From: Myxococcales bacterium
GTDB lineage: Bacteria > Myxococcota_A > Polyangia > Palsa-1104 > JAEUJZ01
Length of the DNA stretch: 64,000 nucleotides
Assembly: GCA_016794465.1 (NCBI GenBank)
Contig: JAEUKA010000070.1
Location: 62,001 to 126,000 of the forward strand
Direction of reading: 5' to 3'
Shown: one piece after another, positions 35,368 to 44,254 of the stretch
Numbering within the stretch: position 1 is the stretch's first letter
Layout: each line of letters opens with the position of its first letter
The notes under the pieces: model-generated
Seen by the model: the letters and a program-made list of their open reading frames with translations, nothing else
What the model was told of the DNA's origin: nothing
Databases searched by the model: none
Made by a program: the position numbers and the translations under genes

Positions 35368-38300
35368 TCACTCCTTCTCACTCAGACCGAGTTCACGACG
35401 AAGGCTGGTCAGCTCTGAAGACACACTCCAACAAAGAAGGGTGCGAGCGGTCTTGGCCTCATACTCGTCGTCGCTATCGAGCTTGGCGCCAGTCTCTTTG
35501 AGCGCCGCCGAAAGGTTGCCGGTAATCGCCATCGCCAGGAGCGCGCTGCCCCGCAAGATGGCTCGCTGCCAGCCCAGCACCAGATTCTTGCCGTTTTCGC
35601 CCGAAAGCTCTTGCATTCGCGACGCCAGACCTTTCAGGGCCGAGCGCTCCTTGCGGGTGATGGTGCGGTCGAGGTTTTTTACCCGCTCGTCGAGCTTACT
35701 CTTCTCTGCTGTCGACAGTGCTGGCCCTGGCACCTGCACCAGCTGACAGACGGACGCCACAAACAGCAGCAGCTCCATTGGATTGCAGTCGATGACACCC
35801 AAGCGATCCGGCAACAGCGCCAGTCTCCGCACCAGTCGGAACGTCGACGCAGGTGACCACGCGCTTAGGCTCTCGGTGAAGGCGCTGCCACAGACCAAGT
35901 TCGGTCCGAGCGCCACACACGCTTCTTTGTCTTTGCCGACGATGAGCGAGTACGAAATGCTCAGATCGGTATTGCCGAGCCCAAAGCGCTGCGCCAGGTT
36001 GTCGACGGTGGTCCACGCAGGTGGCACCTTTTTGGCGTTCAGACGGTCTTTGGGGCTTGACGATAGCGTCGCCAGATCGGGTCCGATCAGCTTGGTTCCC
36101 GTCTCCCAGACCTCTTGCCAGATGTCGAGCAGGATGCCGCGTGCTTCGCCGGAAAATGCCGCACTGCGCAGCGGAGGACCGACCGAGCGATCGGGAACTT
36201 TAGCCGGTGGCGGTGGCGGCGATTCAGCTGTGCCGCCGAGGAAGCGTGTGACGGCCGCATTGGCTTGCCCGGCCAAGCTGCGCGAGTCGTGCTGTTTTTG
36301 CCAATCAAACACTTGCTGCAGCGCGGAAAACGGCGTCACCGTCAGCACTGTGTCGATATCGACCAGCGTCGCTGCTTGCTTGCGGGCCTCGTCGCGGGCT
36401 CGTTGCAGCGCACCCTGGGCACGCGAAGGCTCGCCGCTGGCTTGCGTCAGCGTCACCACGCGCTCCAGTGCGGCGAGTGACAGCGGCTGGTCACCGAGAA
36501 GCTTGTCGAGCACCGCCAGCGCAGCGTTGCGGTCGCCGAGGTCACGCTCATAGAGGCTGGCAACCTCGAGCAACACCTGCTGACGCAGCGACGCCAGCTC
36601 TTTCCCTGGTGGTAGCTCGCTGACCAGGCTCTTGATGGTCTTCCCCGCAGACTCGCGATCGCCGCGTCGCAGCTGTAGTCCCAAGAGCCGCTTTTGGAGC
36701 TGGGTGCGCTGCTCCACTTCGTCGGAAGTCTCGGCGCTCGCACCTTCCCCACGCAGCTCGGCGCCCAGCTCCAGTGCCGCTTGCAAGTGGACGATGGCGT
36801 GCTCGGGCGTGCTCTCCGTCAAGAGGTCCGCAAGGCTGCGATGAATCGTCAGCTTCTCACTCTTACTCGTCGACAGCTCCAGCAGCCGCTGGTAGTGCAT
36901 CGCCGCCGCTGCCACATCGCCGTGCTGAGCACGTAGCGCCGCAAGCCGACGGTGTGACAAGGTATGACTTGGCAACAGCGACAGCAGCGACTCCAGATCG
37001 CTCGCCGCCGCGACATGCTGGCCGGTCAGTAGATGCAGCGCGGCCCGCTGAGATAGCAGCGACACCCGCACCGGTAGATCCTGATGGCGTTCCTCGTCGG
37101 AGCGTGGCATCTGCGAGAGTCGGAAGTCGATCAGCTCCAGCAGCGGTCCTTGGTCGCTGGTCTGCTCGGCGCGACGCTGGAGCAGGGTCAAAAGGGGACC
37201 AAAGATGCTGCCATCCAACGGTCGTCCGTCGAGAGCCGTGCGCAGTGTCGCCGCCGCTCCGTCCTGATCACCAATCCGCAGCAGCAGCTGTCCAGCCTCG
37301 GCATACAGGTCCGTTCGAGCATCTCCTTCGCTGAGCAGCGACGCCAACCGCAGCGTGTACATCGCATAGGCCCGCAGTCGCGAGGCACCTTCGGGGGAAA
37401 GCGGCTGATCGCGCAGTGGATCGAGCTCGGTATCACTCGGTGCCGTCGCTTGACGCAGTAGCAGCAGGGCGGAGATGTTGCTGGGGTCGAGCTGCAGCGC
37501 TCGCAGCGACGCTTCTGCCGACGACTGCCTGAGCTTGGCCGCCGTCGCATCATCGACCTCGTCAGCCGAGCTCTGGATGAGGAATGTCTCGGCCTCGAGC
37601 AGGATGAACGCGACGCGGTCCCCCGTTTCCATCTCTGGACAGAGCGCTTGCCGGGCCCGCAGCACCTGCGCCACGTCGGGAAGCTGCGCCATCTGTTCCA
37701 GCACCGTCGGGTCTGACAGCAAGTCCGCCAGCGGAATCACAACCTGCGGCTGATCTCCGACGGTTCGATACGCCAGAATGAGCCGTCGCGCGGCCTCGGC
37801 GAGCTGACCCGGTTCATCGTCGTACAGCGCGGCCAGAAGCCCCGCCCGCAGCAGAAACTCACCGGCCACCACCTTGGCGCCCGGGTCATCGTGCGACAGC
37901 ATCAGCTCCGCCAGGTCGAGCAGCGCCACACCCTGGGCTTTGCCATCTTCGCGTCGCTGATTGAGCAGTACCCGCGTCGTCGCTAGCAGCACCAACGTCT
38001 CGGCCCGCTTCGACGGTAGCTGCCGCAGATCTTTGCTTGCCTTGGCCAACAGCGCGTCGGCTCGCTCCATCGCCGAGCTGGTCGGCGCCTGGGACAAAAT
38101 CAGCAGCGCCGCCCGCTCCTCGGTGAGCAGCGCAACCGCCTCCGCCGTCTGCGGATCGTCCGTCGGCAGTGAGTCGGCAAGCGCTTCCAGCACCTCGGGA
38201 AGCTTGTCGTACTTGCGCTGCTGCATCACCGACCGCAGTCGGCCCACGGCGGCATGCGTCGCCTGCGGCGAGGGCATCGGCAGTGCTTGGAGCGCTTGAT

Positions 38301-40866
38301 CGTACAGCTCGTCGGCTTCTTGCGGCTTCTGAGACGCCGATTCCTCTTTGAGCGTCGCCAGCTTGAGCAGTGCGTCGCCGCGAATCAGGCTGCTCGGCGA
38401 GTGCTCCGCGAGCTGTCCGAGCGAAAGCGCAAACTTGGCCGGCTCTCCGCTTCGTCGCTGGTGAGCGAGCAGCGCCGACAGTGCCGGCAGATAGGTCGGA
38501 TCGTGCTGCAGCATCGCTTTGTAGAGCGCCGCCGCCTGATCGGGCAGGTTGAGCTCGTTTTCGATGAGATCGATGAGCTTGGCATACAGCGTTCGCTCCG
38601 CCGTTGGCCCGTCTGGATTGTCCTCTTTGGGCTTGCTGACCAGCTCGATTTGCCGACGCAGCAGCTGCGACAGCTCGTCCTTTTTGCCCTGCGCGAGGTA
38701 GAGCGGCTCCAGCTCCTCGAGCGCCTGCGGGTGCCCCGGCTGTTGCGTCAGCACTTGCTCATACAGCGCGCTGGCCTCGTCGCGGCGTCCCAGCTTTGCC
38801 AGCAGTCCAGCCCGTCGCAGCAGATCCTCGACCAGCGGCTGACCTTTGTCAGCAGCGACGATAAGCCACTGTTGCAGCGCCGCTTCTTCCAAGGCGAGAT
38901 CCCCACCCTGGCGCGCCAGCAGCACCTGTCGTCTGAGCAGGCGCAGGTCCGACGACGACTTCTTCAGCAGCTCTCGCTGATGCGGCAGAGCACTCTCGGG
39001 GACACTCAGGATGCCGCAGTACAGCGTCAGCAAGCTCTCTCGCAGCAGCGTATCTTCGACCTCGGGCAGGTTTCCGTCGGCGATTCGTCGCTCGAACAGC
39101 GCAGCCAGCAAGCCTTCGCGACTGCTCCGGAGGTAGATTTCCTCCAGCAAGGCATCGATCAGCCGACGATGAGCGAGCGACGGACCACTCAGCGGCTTGC
39201 TCAGCAGCGACTCGGCCCGCAGCAGAAGCGACTCCGCCTGCGTCAGATCCCCGGCTTGCAGCGCACAGTCCGCCGCCGCAACCAGCGACTCACAGGCCCA
39301 CGCCGCATCGCGCACCAGCTGACCGTCGACGCCAAGCACGCCATTTTGAGCCTGCTCTGCTTCGGTCACCAGCAGCTTGGTCAGTCCCGGCAGATCTTGA
39401 CGCTGCATGGCCCGTCGCTGACGAAGCAGTTGCAGCAGAAGGTGTGACGGGGCAGCCTCGGAAATCTTCAGCTCCAGCTGATCCGCTTGCTCGTCGAGGT
39501 GAGCCTGTCGCAGCGCCACGGCTTGCTTGAGCCACACGCCCACCGGCGGCGGAGCATCCTCGGGCCGCAAGATCTGCAGCTCTCGCTCACGATCCGCCAG
39601 TAGCTGCATCAGCTTGTCGGGCTGTCCCAGCGCGTCCGCCACCGACAGCAGCTCCGGTCCAAGCAGAGGATCGCCGGGCGACTTTTCTTGGGCTTTTTCC
39701 AGGTACTGCCACGCCAGCTCGAGGTTGCCGATGCGCTCCTTCGCCAGGTTCGCTTGCCAGCGTCGGATGCCGACCACCTGATCCCCGAGCAGCTGTTTCC
39801 GCTGGGGCGTCGCGTTTTCCGCCTGAATTTCCAGGATCTCGGCCCGGATCTCGAGCGCGGTCAGACAGTCGGGAATCCGTCCCGCAGCGGCGGTGATGCG
39901 GATGATCTCGTCGATGACTCGCAGCTGCTCGACGCCGACATCATAGGCATCGTGCAGGTAGTTGAGCGCCGTCGTCACATCGGGCCGCGCCGCGTCCTTG
40001 GCATCTGCCGTCTGCCTCGGAGCTTCCTCAATGCGCGCTTGCTCGATCAGCAGCGCCACCCGTCGGCTCGGATCTTTGGTCGCCGTCGCCAGCGCTCGAT
40101 AGACCGACAGCAGCTCCTCGCTTGGCCGACTCGACGTGCCCGCCAGCGCCGACTCGCCTTTTTGCCTGGTCAGCACTTTTTCCAAGGCCACGATCGGCGC
40201 CAGCGCTTCGCTGTCCAGCTCGTGGGCCGCGCGATAGCAGCTCACCGCCTCGTCGATGTTGCCCAGCCGGTCTTCAAGGATATGGCCCTTTTCCGTCAGC
40301 AGCTCGGCCCGCTCACGAGCACTGGGCGCCGTATCCGCCTCGATATCGAGCAGCCGCAGCAGGCTCGGCCACATTCCCCGACGGTAATAGATCCGCCGCA
40401 GGGCCCACAGGTTCGGGCGCAGCGCCGAATCGAGAGACAGTGCCGCCGCATAGCCATGCGCAGCGTCGGTTTCTTCGTCCGAATAGCGCTCCGTCAGCAC
40501 CGCGATTTCATGCTGCAAGACCGCTGCCCGCGACGGGTCACTTTCATCACGCAGCTGACGCTCGACGGCAGCAATCCGGTCGCGAGGCCGTTCGTTCTTC
40601 GCTCGTCGCTGGATCAGATCGACCGGATCGACCGCGCCCGCCAGCGCGTCTTCCGTCGAGCCGATTGGCTCCGTGTCGAGGATCTCGATTGCGTCCGAGC
40701 CACTGTCGGGTAGCAGCGTGACGGAGTCGTCATCGAGTGCTACGTCAGCGTCGTCGAGCGCCGCAATCACAGCCTCGGCAGCATCGGAGGTGGGTTCGGA
40801 AGCGGAGGCGCGACCATCCGGCCGCACGCTACTGTTTAGATCCGTAGGAGTATCGGTGGAAGACAT
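35368..40866 (-). CDS. Giant cytoplasmic TPR protein (1,832 residues)
   Basis: ATG 40866 begins MSSTDTPTDLNSSVRPDGRA and a long acidic, low-complexity lead (ALDDADVALDDDSVTLLPDS). From about residue 90 the protein is a continuous array of TPR-like hairpins of 35-40 residues. Examples are ALDSALRPNLWALRRIYYRR, ILEDRLGNIDEAVSCYRAAH and YLAQGKKDELSQLLRRQIEL. No signal peptide or membrane segment is seen. It is the first gene of a minus-strand unit with the second giant TPR gene and has a good promoter at 40993-41022. Function is not deducible; a scaffold for multiprotein complexes is likely from the family. Confidence 0.85.
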   Translation of the reverse strand: MSSTDTPTDLNSSVRPDGRASASEPTSDAAEAVIAALDDADVALDDDSVTLLPDSGSDAIEILDTEPIGSTEDALAGAVDPVDLIQRRAKNERPRDRIAAVERQLRDESDPSRAAVLQHEIAVLTERYSDEETDAAHGYAAALSLDSALRPNLWALRRIYYRRGMWPSLLRLLDIEADTAPSARERAELLTEKGHILEDRLGNIDEAVSCYRAAHELDSEALAPIVALEKVLTRQKGESALAGTSSRPSEELLSVYRALATATKDPSRRVALLIEQARIEEAPRQTADAKDAARPDVTTALNYLHDAYDVGVEQLRVIDEIIRITAAAGRIPDCLTALEIRAEILEIQAENATPQRKQLLGDQVVGIRRWQANLAKERIGNLELAWQYLEKAQEKSPGDPLLGPELLSVADALGQPDKLMQLLADRERELQILRPEDAPPPVGVWLKQAVALRQAHLDEQADQLELKISEAAPSHLLLQLLRQRRAMQRQDLPGLTKLLVTEAEQAQNGVLGVDGQLVRDAAWACESLVAAADCALQAGDLTQAESLLLRAESLLSKPLSGPSLAHRRLIDALLEEIYLRSSREGLLAALFERRIADGNLPEVEDTLLRESLLTLYCGILSVPESALPHQRELLKKSSSDLRLLRRQVLLARQGGDLALEEAALQQWLIVAADKGQPLVEDLLRRAGLLAKLGRRDEASALYEQVLTQQPGHPQALEELEPLYLAQGKKDELSQLLRRQIELVSKPKEDNPDGPTAERTLYAKLIDLIENELNLPDQAAALYKAMLQHDPTYLPALSALLAHQRRSGEPAKFALSLGQLAEHSPSSLIRGDALLKLATLKEESASQKPQEADELYDQALQALPMPSPQATHAAVGRLRSVMQQRKYDKLPEVLEALADSLPTDDPQTAEAVALLTEERAALLILSQAPTSSAMERADALLAKASKDLRQLPSKRAETLVLLATTRVLLNQRREDGKAQGVALLDLAELMLSHDDPGAKVVAGEFLLRAGLLAALYDDEPGQLAEAARRLILAYRTVGDQPQVVIPLADLLSDPTVLEQMAQLPDVAQVLRARQALCPEMETGDRVAFILLEAETFLIQSSADEVDDATAAKLRQSSAEASLRALQLDPSNISALLLLRQATAPSDTELDPLRDQPLSPEGASRLRAYAMYTLRLASLLSEGDARTDLYAEAGQLLLRIGDQDGAAATLRTALDGRPLDGSIFGPLLTLLQRRAEQTSDQGPLLELIDFRLSQMPRSDEERHQDLPVRVSLLSQRAALHLLTGQHVAAASDLESLLSLLPSHTLSHRRLAALRAQHGDVAAAAMHYQRLLELSTSKSEKLTIHRSLADLLTESTPEHAIVHLQAALELGAELRGEGASAETSDEVEQRTQLQKRLLGLQLRRGDRESAGKTIKSLVSELPPGKELASLRQQVLLEVASLYERDLGDRNAALAVLDKLLGDQPLSLAALERVVTLTQASGEPSRAQGALQRARDEARKQAATLVDIDTVLTVTPFSALQQVFDWQKQHDSRSLAGQANAAVTRFLGGTAESPPPPPAKVPDRSVGPPLRSAAFSGEARGILLDIWQEVWETGTKLIGPDLATLSSSPKDRLNAKKVPPAWTTVDNLAQRFGLGNTDLSISYSLIVGKDKEACVALGPNLVCGSAFTESLSAWSPASTFRLVRRLALLPDRLGVIDCNPMELLLFVASVCQLVQVPGPALSTAEKSKLDERVKNLDRTITRKERSALKGLASRMQELSGENGKNLVLGWQRAILRGSALLAMAITGNLSAALKETGAKLDSDDEYEAKTARTLLCWSVSSELTSLRRELGLSEKE

Positions 40867-40992
40867 GGGTACGCCCGTCGCAAACCCACAGCTCTAGGCG
40901 CCTTCGGCCCAAATACAACGCGGGCGAAGAAGGCTGCTCGGCACAGCACCAAGCGTAGAGGCCTAGAATGCCTGGTAATACGTTGTGCCCTT

Positions 40993-41022
40993 AGTATCCG
41001 CGTCTAGATAGCAAGGTGTCAA
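40993..41022 (-). promoter_or_regulatory. Sigma-70 promoter of the giant TPR operon
   Basis: On the minus strand TTGACA (41022-41017) is followed after 18 bases by GATACT (40998-40993), a perfect -35 and a 4/6 -10. It lies about 127 bp upstream of ATG 40866. The rest of the 272-bp gap to the YceI gene shows nothing recognisable. Confidence 0.55.
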
Positions 41023-41138
41023 ACCAAAGCGTTTGCCGATGTTTACGGCAGTAGGACATGTCGGCAGCGGTCCGGGATTGTCGGTTTTTGCAGGTGTCAA
41101 GGCGGGGAACGGGGCCAAACCTGATACGCTTTGCGGCG

Positions 41139-41726
41139 ATGAGTGACTCAGTCGTTGTTCACAGTCCAGCCGTTCGCTGCCAGGTCTTTACGTTCAAAGA
41201 AGGGCTGCTCTCCAGCATGGCGCATGACCTCAAGCTGGTCGTCGAGCGCTGCTCGATTGAGTGGACGGCGGCGCCTCCACTCGGGGCTGGTGAGTCGCAA
41301 GGCGGCGGTGTCGCCCAGGTCCGTGCCTCGTTTGATCCGCGCAGCCTACGGGTCGTCTGTGCCCAGCGCGATGGGCAAGATCAGCCAGGGTCGCTGTCAG
41401 CGGCCCAGTGCGCCGAGATTGAGCGCAACATTCAGCACGAGGTCCTGCGGACCGATCGCTTTTCGGAAGTCCGGTTTGTCTCGACGCAGGTGAAACAGCG
41501 AACAAATGGACTTGAAATTGTAGGTGAGCTTACTTTGTGCGGACAGCGCCGTACTTTGACCGCACAGGTGGTCAAACAGGCGGAGAGGTGGGTCTGCGAA
41601 GTCCGCATCCATCAGCCCGACTTTGGCATCAAGCCGTATTCAGCCGCTCTCGGGACGCTGCGGGTCAAGCCCGAGCTGCTGGTTACGGTGTCGATGCCGC
41701 TGACAGAGCTTCCGTCGCTGACGTAG
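41139..41726 (+). CDS. YceI-like family protein
   Basis: From ATG 41139 the 195-residue product resembles YceI lipid-binding lipocalin-like proteins. It begins VHSPAVRCQVFTFKEGLLSS, has the mid segment NIQHEVLRTDRFSEVRFVST, the strand pair GLEIVGELTLCGQRRTLTAQ and the terminal HQPDFGIKPYSAALGTLRVK. No signal peptide is visible, so it is cytoplasmic or unusually exported, unlike E. coli YceI. It binds perhaps an isoprenoid or other hydrophobic ligand. Its 3' end overlaps the ABC gene on the other strand by 44 bp. Confidence 0.78.
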   Translation: MSDSVVVHSPAVRCQVFTFKEGLLSSMAHDLKLVVERCSIEWTAAPPLGAGESQGGGVAQVRASFDPRSLRVVCAQRDGQDQPGSLSAAQCAEIERNIQHEVLRTDRFSEVRFVSTQVKQRTNGLEIVGELTLCGQRRTLTAQVVKQAERWVCEVRIHQPDFGIKPYSAALGTLRVKPELLVTVSMPLTELPSLT

Positions 41727-42465
41727 CAAGAGCCGTCTTGGCCGAGCGGGTGTCACGGGCGATTCTTCCGTCGACAATCACGATCTGACGGTCGGTTCGC
41801 TCCGCCAGGCTGTGGTCATGGGTCACCAGGATCACGGTCACCCCCTCGTGATGGAGCCGCTCGAACAGCGCAATGATCTCGGCGCCCGTCCGCTGATCCA
41901 AGTTCCCCGTCGGTTCGTCGGCGAGCAGCACCGCCGGCTGATTGACCAGCGCTCGTGCAATCGCCACCCGCTGCCGTTGCCCACCCGACAGCTGTTCTGG
42001 TCGATGGAGCAGTCGATCGCCAAGACCCACCCGCTGCAGTGCCGCCGTCGCCGCTTGCCGTCGCGCCGCCCGACTGGCCCCCGCGTACAGCAGCGGCAGC
42101 GCCACGTTGTCGACGGCACTGGCCCGAGCCAGCAGGTTGAAGCTCTGGAACACAAAGCCGATCTTGCGGTTGCGATTCTCGGCCAAGGCATCGTCGTCGA
42201 GCGCTTGGACCTCCTCGCCGTCCAAAAGATAGCGCCCACTCGTCGGGGTATCGAGGCAGCCGAGCAGGTTCATCAGCGTCGACTTCCCCGAGCCTGACGG
42301 CCCAACGATCGCCACGTACTCGCCTCGGCGAATCGTCAGGTCAATCCCCCGCAGCGCCTCGACCACCTCGTCGCCCAGCACGAAGTGACGCGTCATCCCG
42401 ATGATCTCGATGACCGGCGCGTCGCTGGGCGAATGAGTCGGCGCGGACGCTCGGCCGTCGGTCAC
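41683..42465 (-). CDS. ABC transporter ATP-binding protein, MacB/LolD type
   Basis: This is a 260-residue ATPase with Walker A VGPSGSGKST, signature LSGGQRQRVAIARAL, Walker B VLLADEPTGNLD and the switch histidine in VTHDHSLAERTD. The layout IEIIGMTRHFVLGDEVVEAL is that of MacB/LolD (type VII ABC) systems. The start is GTG 42465, overlapping the adaptor stop (GTGA) with AAGGAG ahead. The C-terminus is about 25 residues longer than usual. A FtsX-like permease should follow but does not: the gene ends facing YceI. Confidence 0.9.
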   Translation of the reverse strand: MTDGRASAPTHSPSDAPVIEIIGMTRHFVLGDEVVEALRGIDLTIRRGEYVAIVGPSGSGKSTLMNLLGCLDTPTSGRYLLDGEEVQALDDDALAENRNRKIGFVFQSFNLLARASAVDNVALPLLYAGASRAARRQAATAALQRVGLGDRLLHRPEQLSGGQRQRVAIARALVNQPAVLLADEPTGNLDQRTGAEIIALFERLHHEGVTVILVTHDHSLAERTDRQIVIVDGRIARDTRSAKTALATSATEALSAASTP

Positions 42466-43658
42466 CGTGGCTCCTTGACGTTTTCGACGCTCACGACCTG
42501 GACCAACACCCCGTCGTCGAGCCCTTTCTCGTTGAGCGACGCCGCCACTAGCTCGCCGGCCACGACGCCCTTGACGACCTCGCTGCGCTCCCAGTTCGAG
42601 ATCCCGACCTCGACGGGCCGCTTGCGCACCCGGTGATAGCGTCCCTCGGGAACCAGCGCGTAGACAAAGCGGTTCAGGCCGCGTCCGACGATGTGATTCG
42701 ACGCCACCGTCAGCACACCCGCCTTTTCAGCGACGAGAATTTCCACGTTGGCCGACATCCCCGGCAGCAGTCCCGCCGCCCGGGCCGAGACAAGATCTGT
42801 GACCTCAACCTCGACGGTGAGCGTTCGTGCGCCCTTCAGATCTCGCTTCACCGAAGGATCGGTGCGCACCACCTTGCCGGCGATGTCTCGCTCGGGCAGC
42901 GCGTCGAGATGCAGCTCCGCACTCTGCCCCGGCCGCACGCGGGCTACATCTGCCTCGTCAATCGTTGCGTCGACATGCAGCCGCGAGTCGTCGATGATCT
43001 GCAGCACCGGCGCCCCCGGCGCGACGCTATCCCCCAGCTGTACATACACGTCGGTGAGCAGCCCATCAAACGGTGCACCCAGATCCGCTTTGCTGCGTGC
43101 CACCCGCGCCGCCAACAGCTGCGCTTGGGCTTGCTCGCGCTGGCTGCTCGCCGTTTGCAAAGCCCGACTGGCTTCGAGGAGCGCCGCCGCTGCGTCCTCG
43201 CTCACCTGGGCGGTCCCGGCTCCACCCGCCAGCAGCTTCTGCGCCCGATCGGACTGCCGTTTGATCGTCTCGACGCGGGCCGCCGCTTGCTGAACCTGGG
43301 CCTCTGCCGTCGAGACTGCCGCCTGCGCCTGCCGCAGCTTGACCTCAAGGTCGGTCGGATCGATGCGCACGATCAGCTCGCTCTTGCTGACGCGATCGCC
43401 ACGCCGCTTGCTGACGGCGACGATCTGGCCACCCAGCTCGGCGCGTAAGGTGGCACGATTTTCCGGGGCCACTTCACCCGCCGTTGCAGACGAGACAACG
43501 TCACGCACTTTCCCAGCTGACACCGCAGCGGCACGGATGCGAAGCGGTCGCTCTGGCCACAGCCTGCGAGCTACCACGACACCGACGATGAGTGTTAGGA
43601 TGACAACCACTCGCCCAATCCAAGCAAAGCGGCGAGACGGTTTGGCCACGGAGGTCAT
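42462..43658 (-). CDS. Periplasmic adaptor subunit, MacA/HlyD family
   Basis: ATG 43658 begins MTSVAKPSRRFAWIGRVVVI, then LTLIVGVVVARRLW, a single membrane anchor. The lipoyl/coiled-coil body is typical: SSATAGEVAPENRATLRAEL, KLRQAQAAVSTAEAQVQQAA in the hairpin, and GAPFDGLLTDVYVQLGDSVA. It is 398 residues long. Such adaptors link an inner-membrane ABC or RND pump to the outer membrane. The gene is translationally coupled to the ATPase gene downstream. Its ATG overlaps the divergent lipoprotein start, so the two promoters lie inside each other's coding DNA or nearby. Confidence 0.9.
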   Translation of the reverse strand: MTSVAKPSRRFAWIGRVVVILTLIVGVVVARRLWPERPLRIRAAAVSAGKVRDVVSSATAGEVAPENRATLRAELGGQIVAVSKRRGDRVSKSELIVRIDPTDLEVKLRQAQAAVSTAEAQVQQAAARVETIKRQSDRAQKLLAGGAGTAQVSEDAAAALLEASRALQTASSQREQAQAQLLAARVARSKADLGAPFDGLLTDVYVQLGDSVAPGAPVLQIIDDSRLHVDATIDEADVARVRPGQSAELHLDALPERDIAGKVVRTDPSVKRDLKGARTLTVEVEVTDLVSARAAGLLPGMSANVEILVAEKAGVLTVASNHIVGRGLNRFVYALVPEGRYHRVRKRPVEVGISNWERSEVVKGVVAGELVAASLNEKGLDDGVLVQVVSVENVKEPR

Positions 43659-43659
43659 G

Positions 43660-44154
43660 ATGCGCGGGCACTCTAGCACGAACGATTTCTTCCCCAAGCG
43701 AACCACCGGGCGACTTGCTGCGAGTCTGCTCAGTCTGCCGATCCTGCTTTCGGCCTGTGAGCCGGACTGGAGCGGCGAAGGCCCTTACCGTGGCGCACCA
43801 ACGCAGGGCCCCGGTCAAAACAAGCTGGCCATCAGCTGGACCCTCGGTGGTCAGACGATGACCGAGGCTCGCTGTAGCGCCCTCGGCATTGGCTCGATGG
43901 ATGTCTTCTTGCTGAGGCCGGCTGACAATGCCGTGCTCGCCGTCTGGAGCAGCGTCGTCTGTGGGCTCGACCGCTACTCGCTCATCGAGCTACCGGCTGG
44001 CACGGTCCGAGTTCACGTCGAGGCACTTCAGAAACCAGGCGCTACCGCTCGCAAGTGCGTTCCCTACCTCGGCGAAACCCTTGCGACGACTGGGCCACAG
44101 TTTTCGGACCCTCCGGTGATCGTTCCGCTGAAGACCTACAGCACTTGTCCGTAA
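43660..44154 (+). CDS. Putative lipoprotein
   Basis: ATG 43660 (with GGAGG five bases upstream) gives 164 residues with a signal peptide, LAASLLSLPILLSACEPDWS, whose Cys forms the lipobox. The mature part contains four Cys (EARCSALGIG, VVCGLDRYSL, RKCVPYLGE, TCP end), suggesting disulfides. I recognise no family. It is divergent from the adaptor gene with starts almost touching. Confidence 0.72.
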   Translation: MRGHSSTNDFFPKRTTGRLAASLLSLPILLSACEPDWSGEGPYRGAPTQGPGQNKLAISWTLGGQTMTEARCSALGIGSMDVFLLRPADNAVLAVWSSVVCGLDRYSLIELPAGTVRVHVEALQKPGATARKCVPYLGETLATTGPQFSDPPVIVPLKTYSTCP

Positions 44155-44198
44155 GCACTACCTGTCAATACACATAGCGGCGAATGTACGTTTAACGT

Positions 44199-44218
44199 CG
44201 ATATCTATGTTGATATCG
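44199..44218. promoter_or_regulatory. Dyad CGATATC-N6-GATATCG before the beta-glucosidase gene
   Basis: A perfect inverted repeat (44199-44205 and 44212-44218) separated by six bases. An in-frame ATG at 44207 falls inside it, which argues that this ATG is not the start of the downstream gene and that the dyad is an operator. Confidence 0.45.
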
Positions 44219-44254
44219 CCTGTTTCACTGCGACATGTAAACGAGGAAGAGGCC

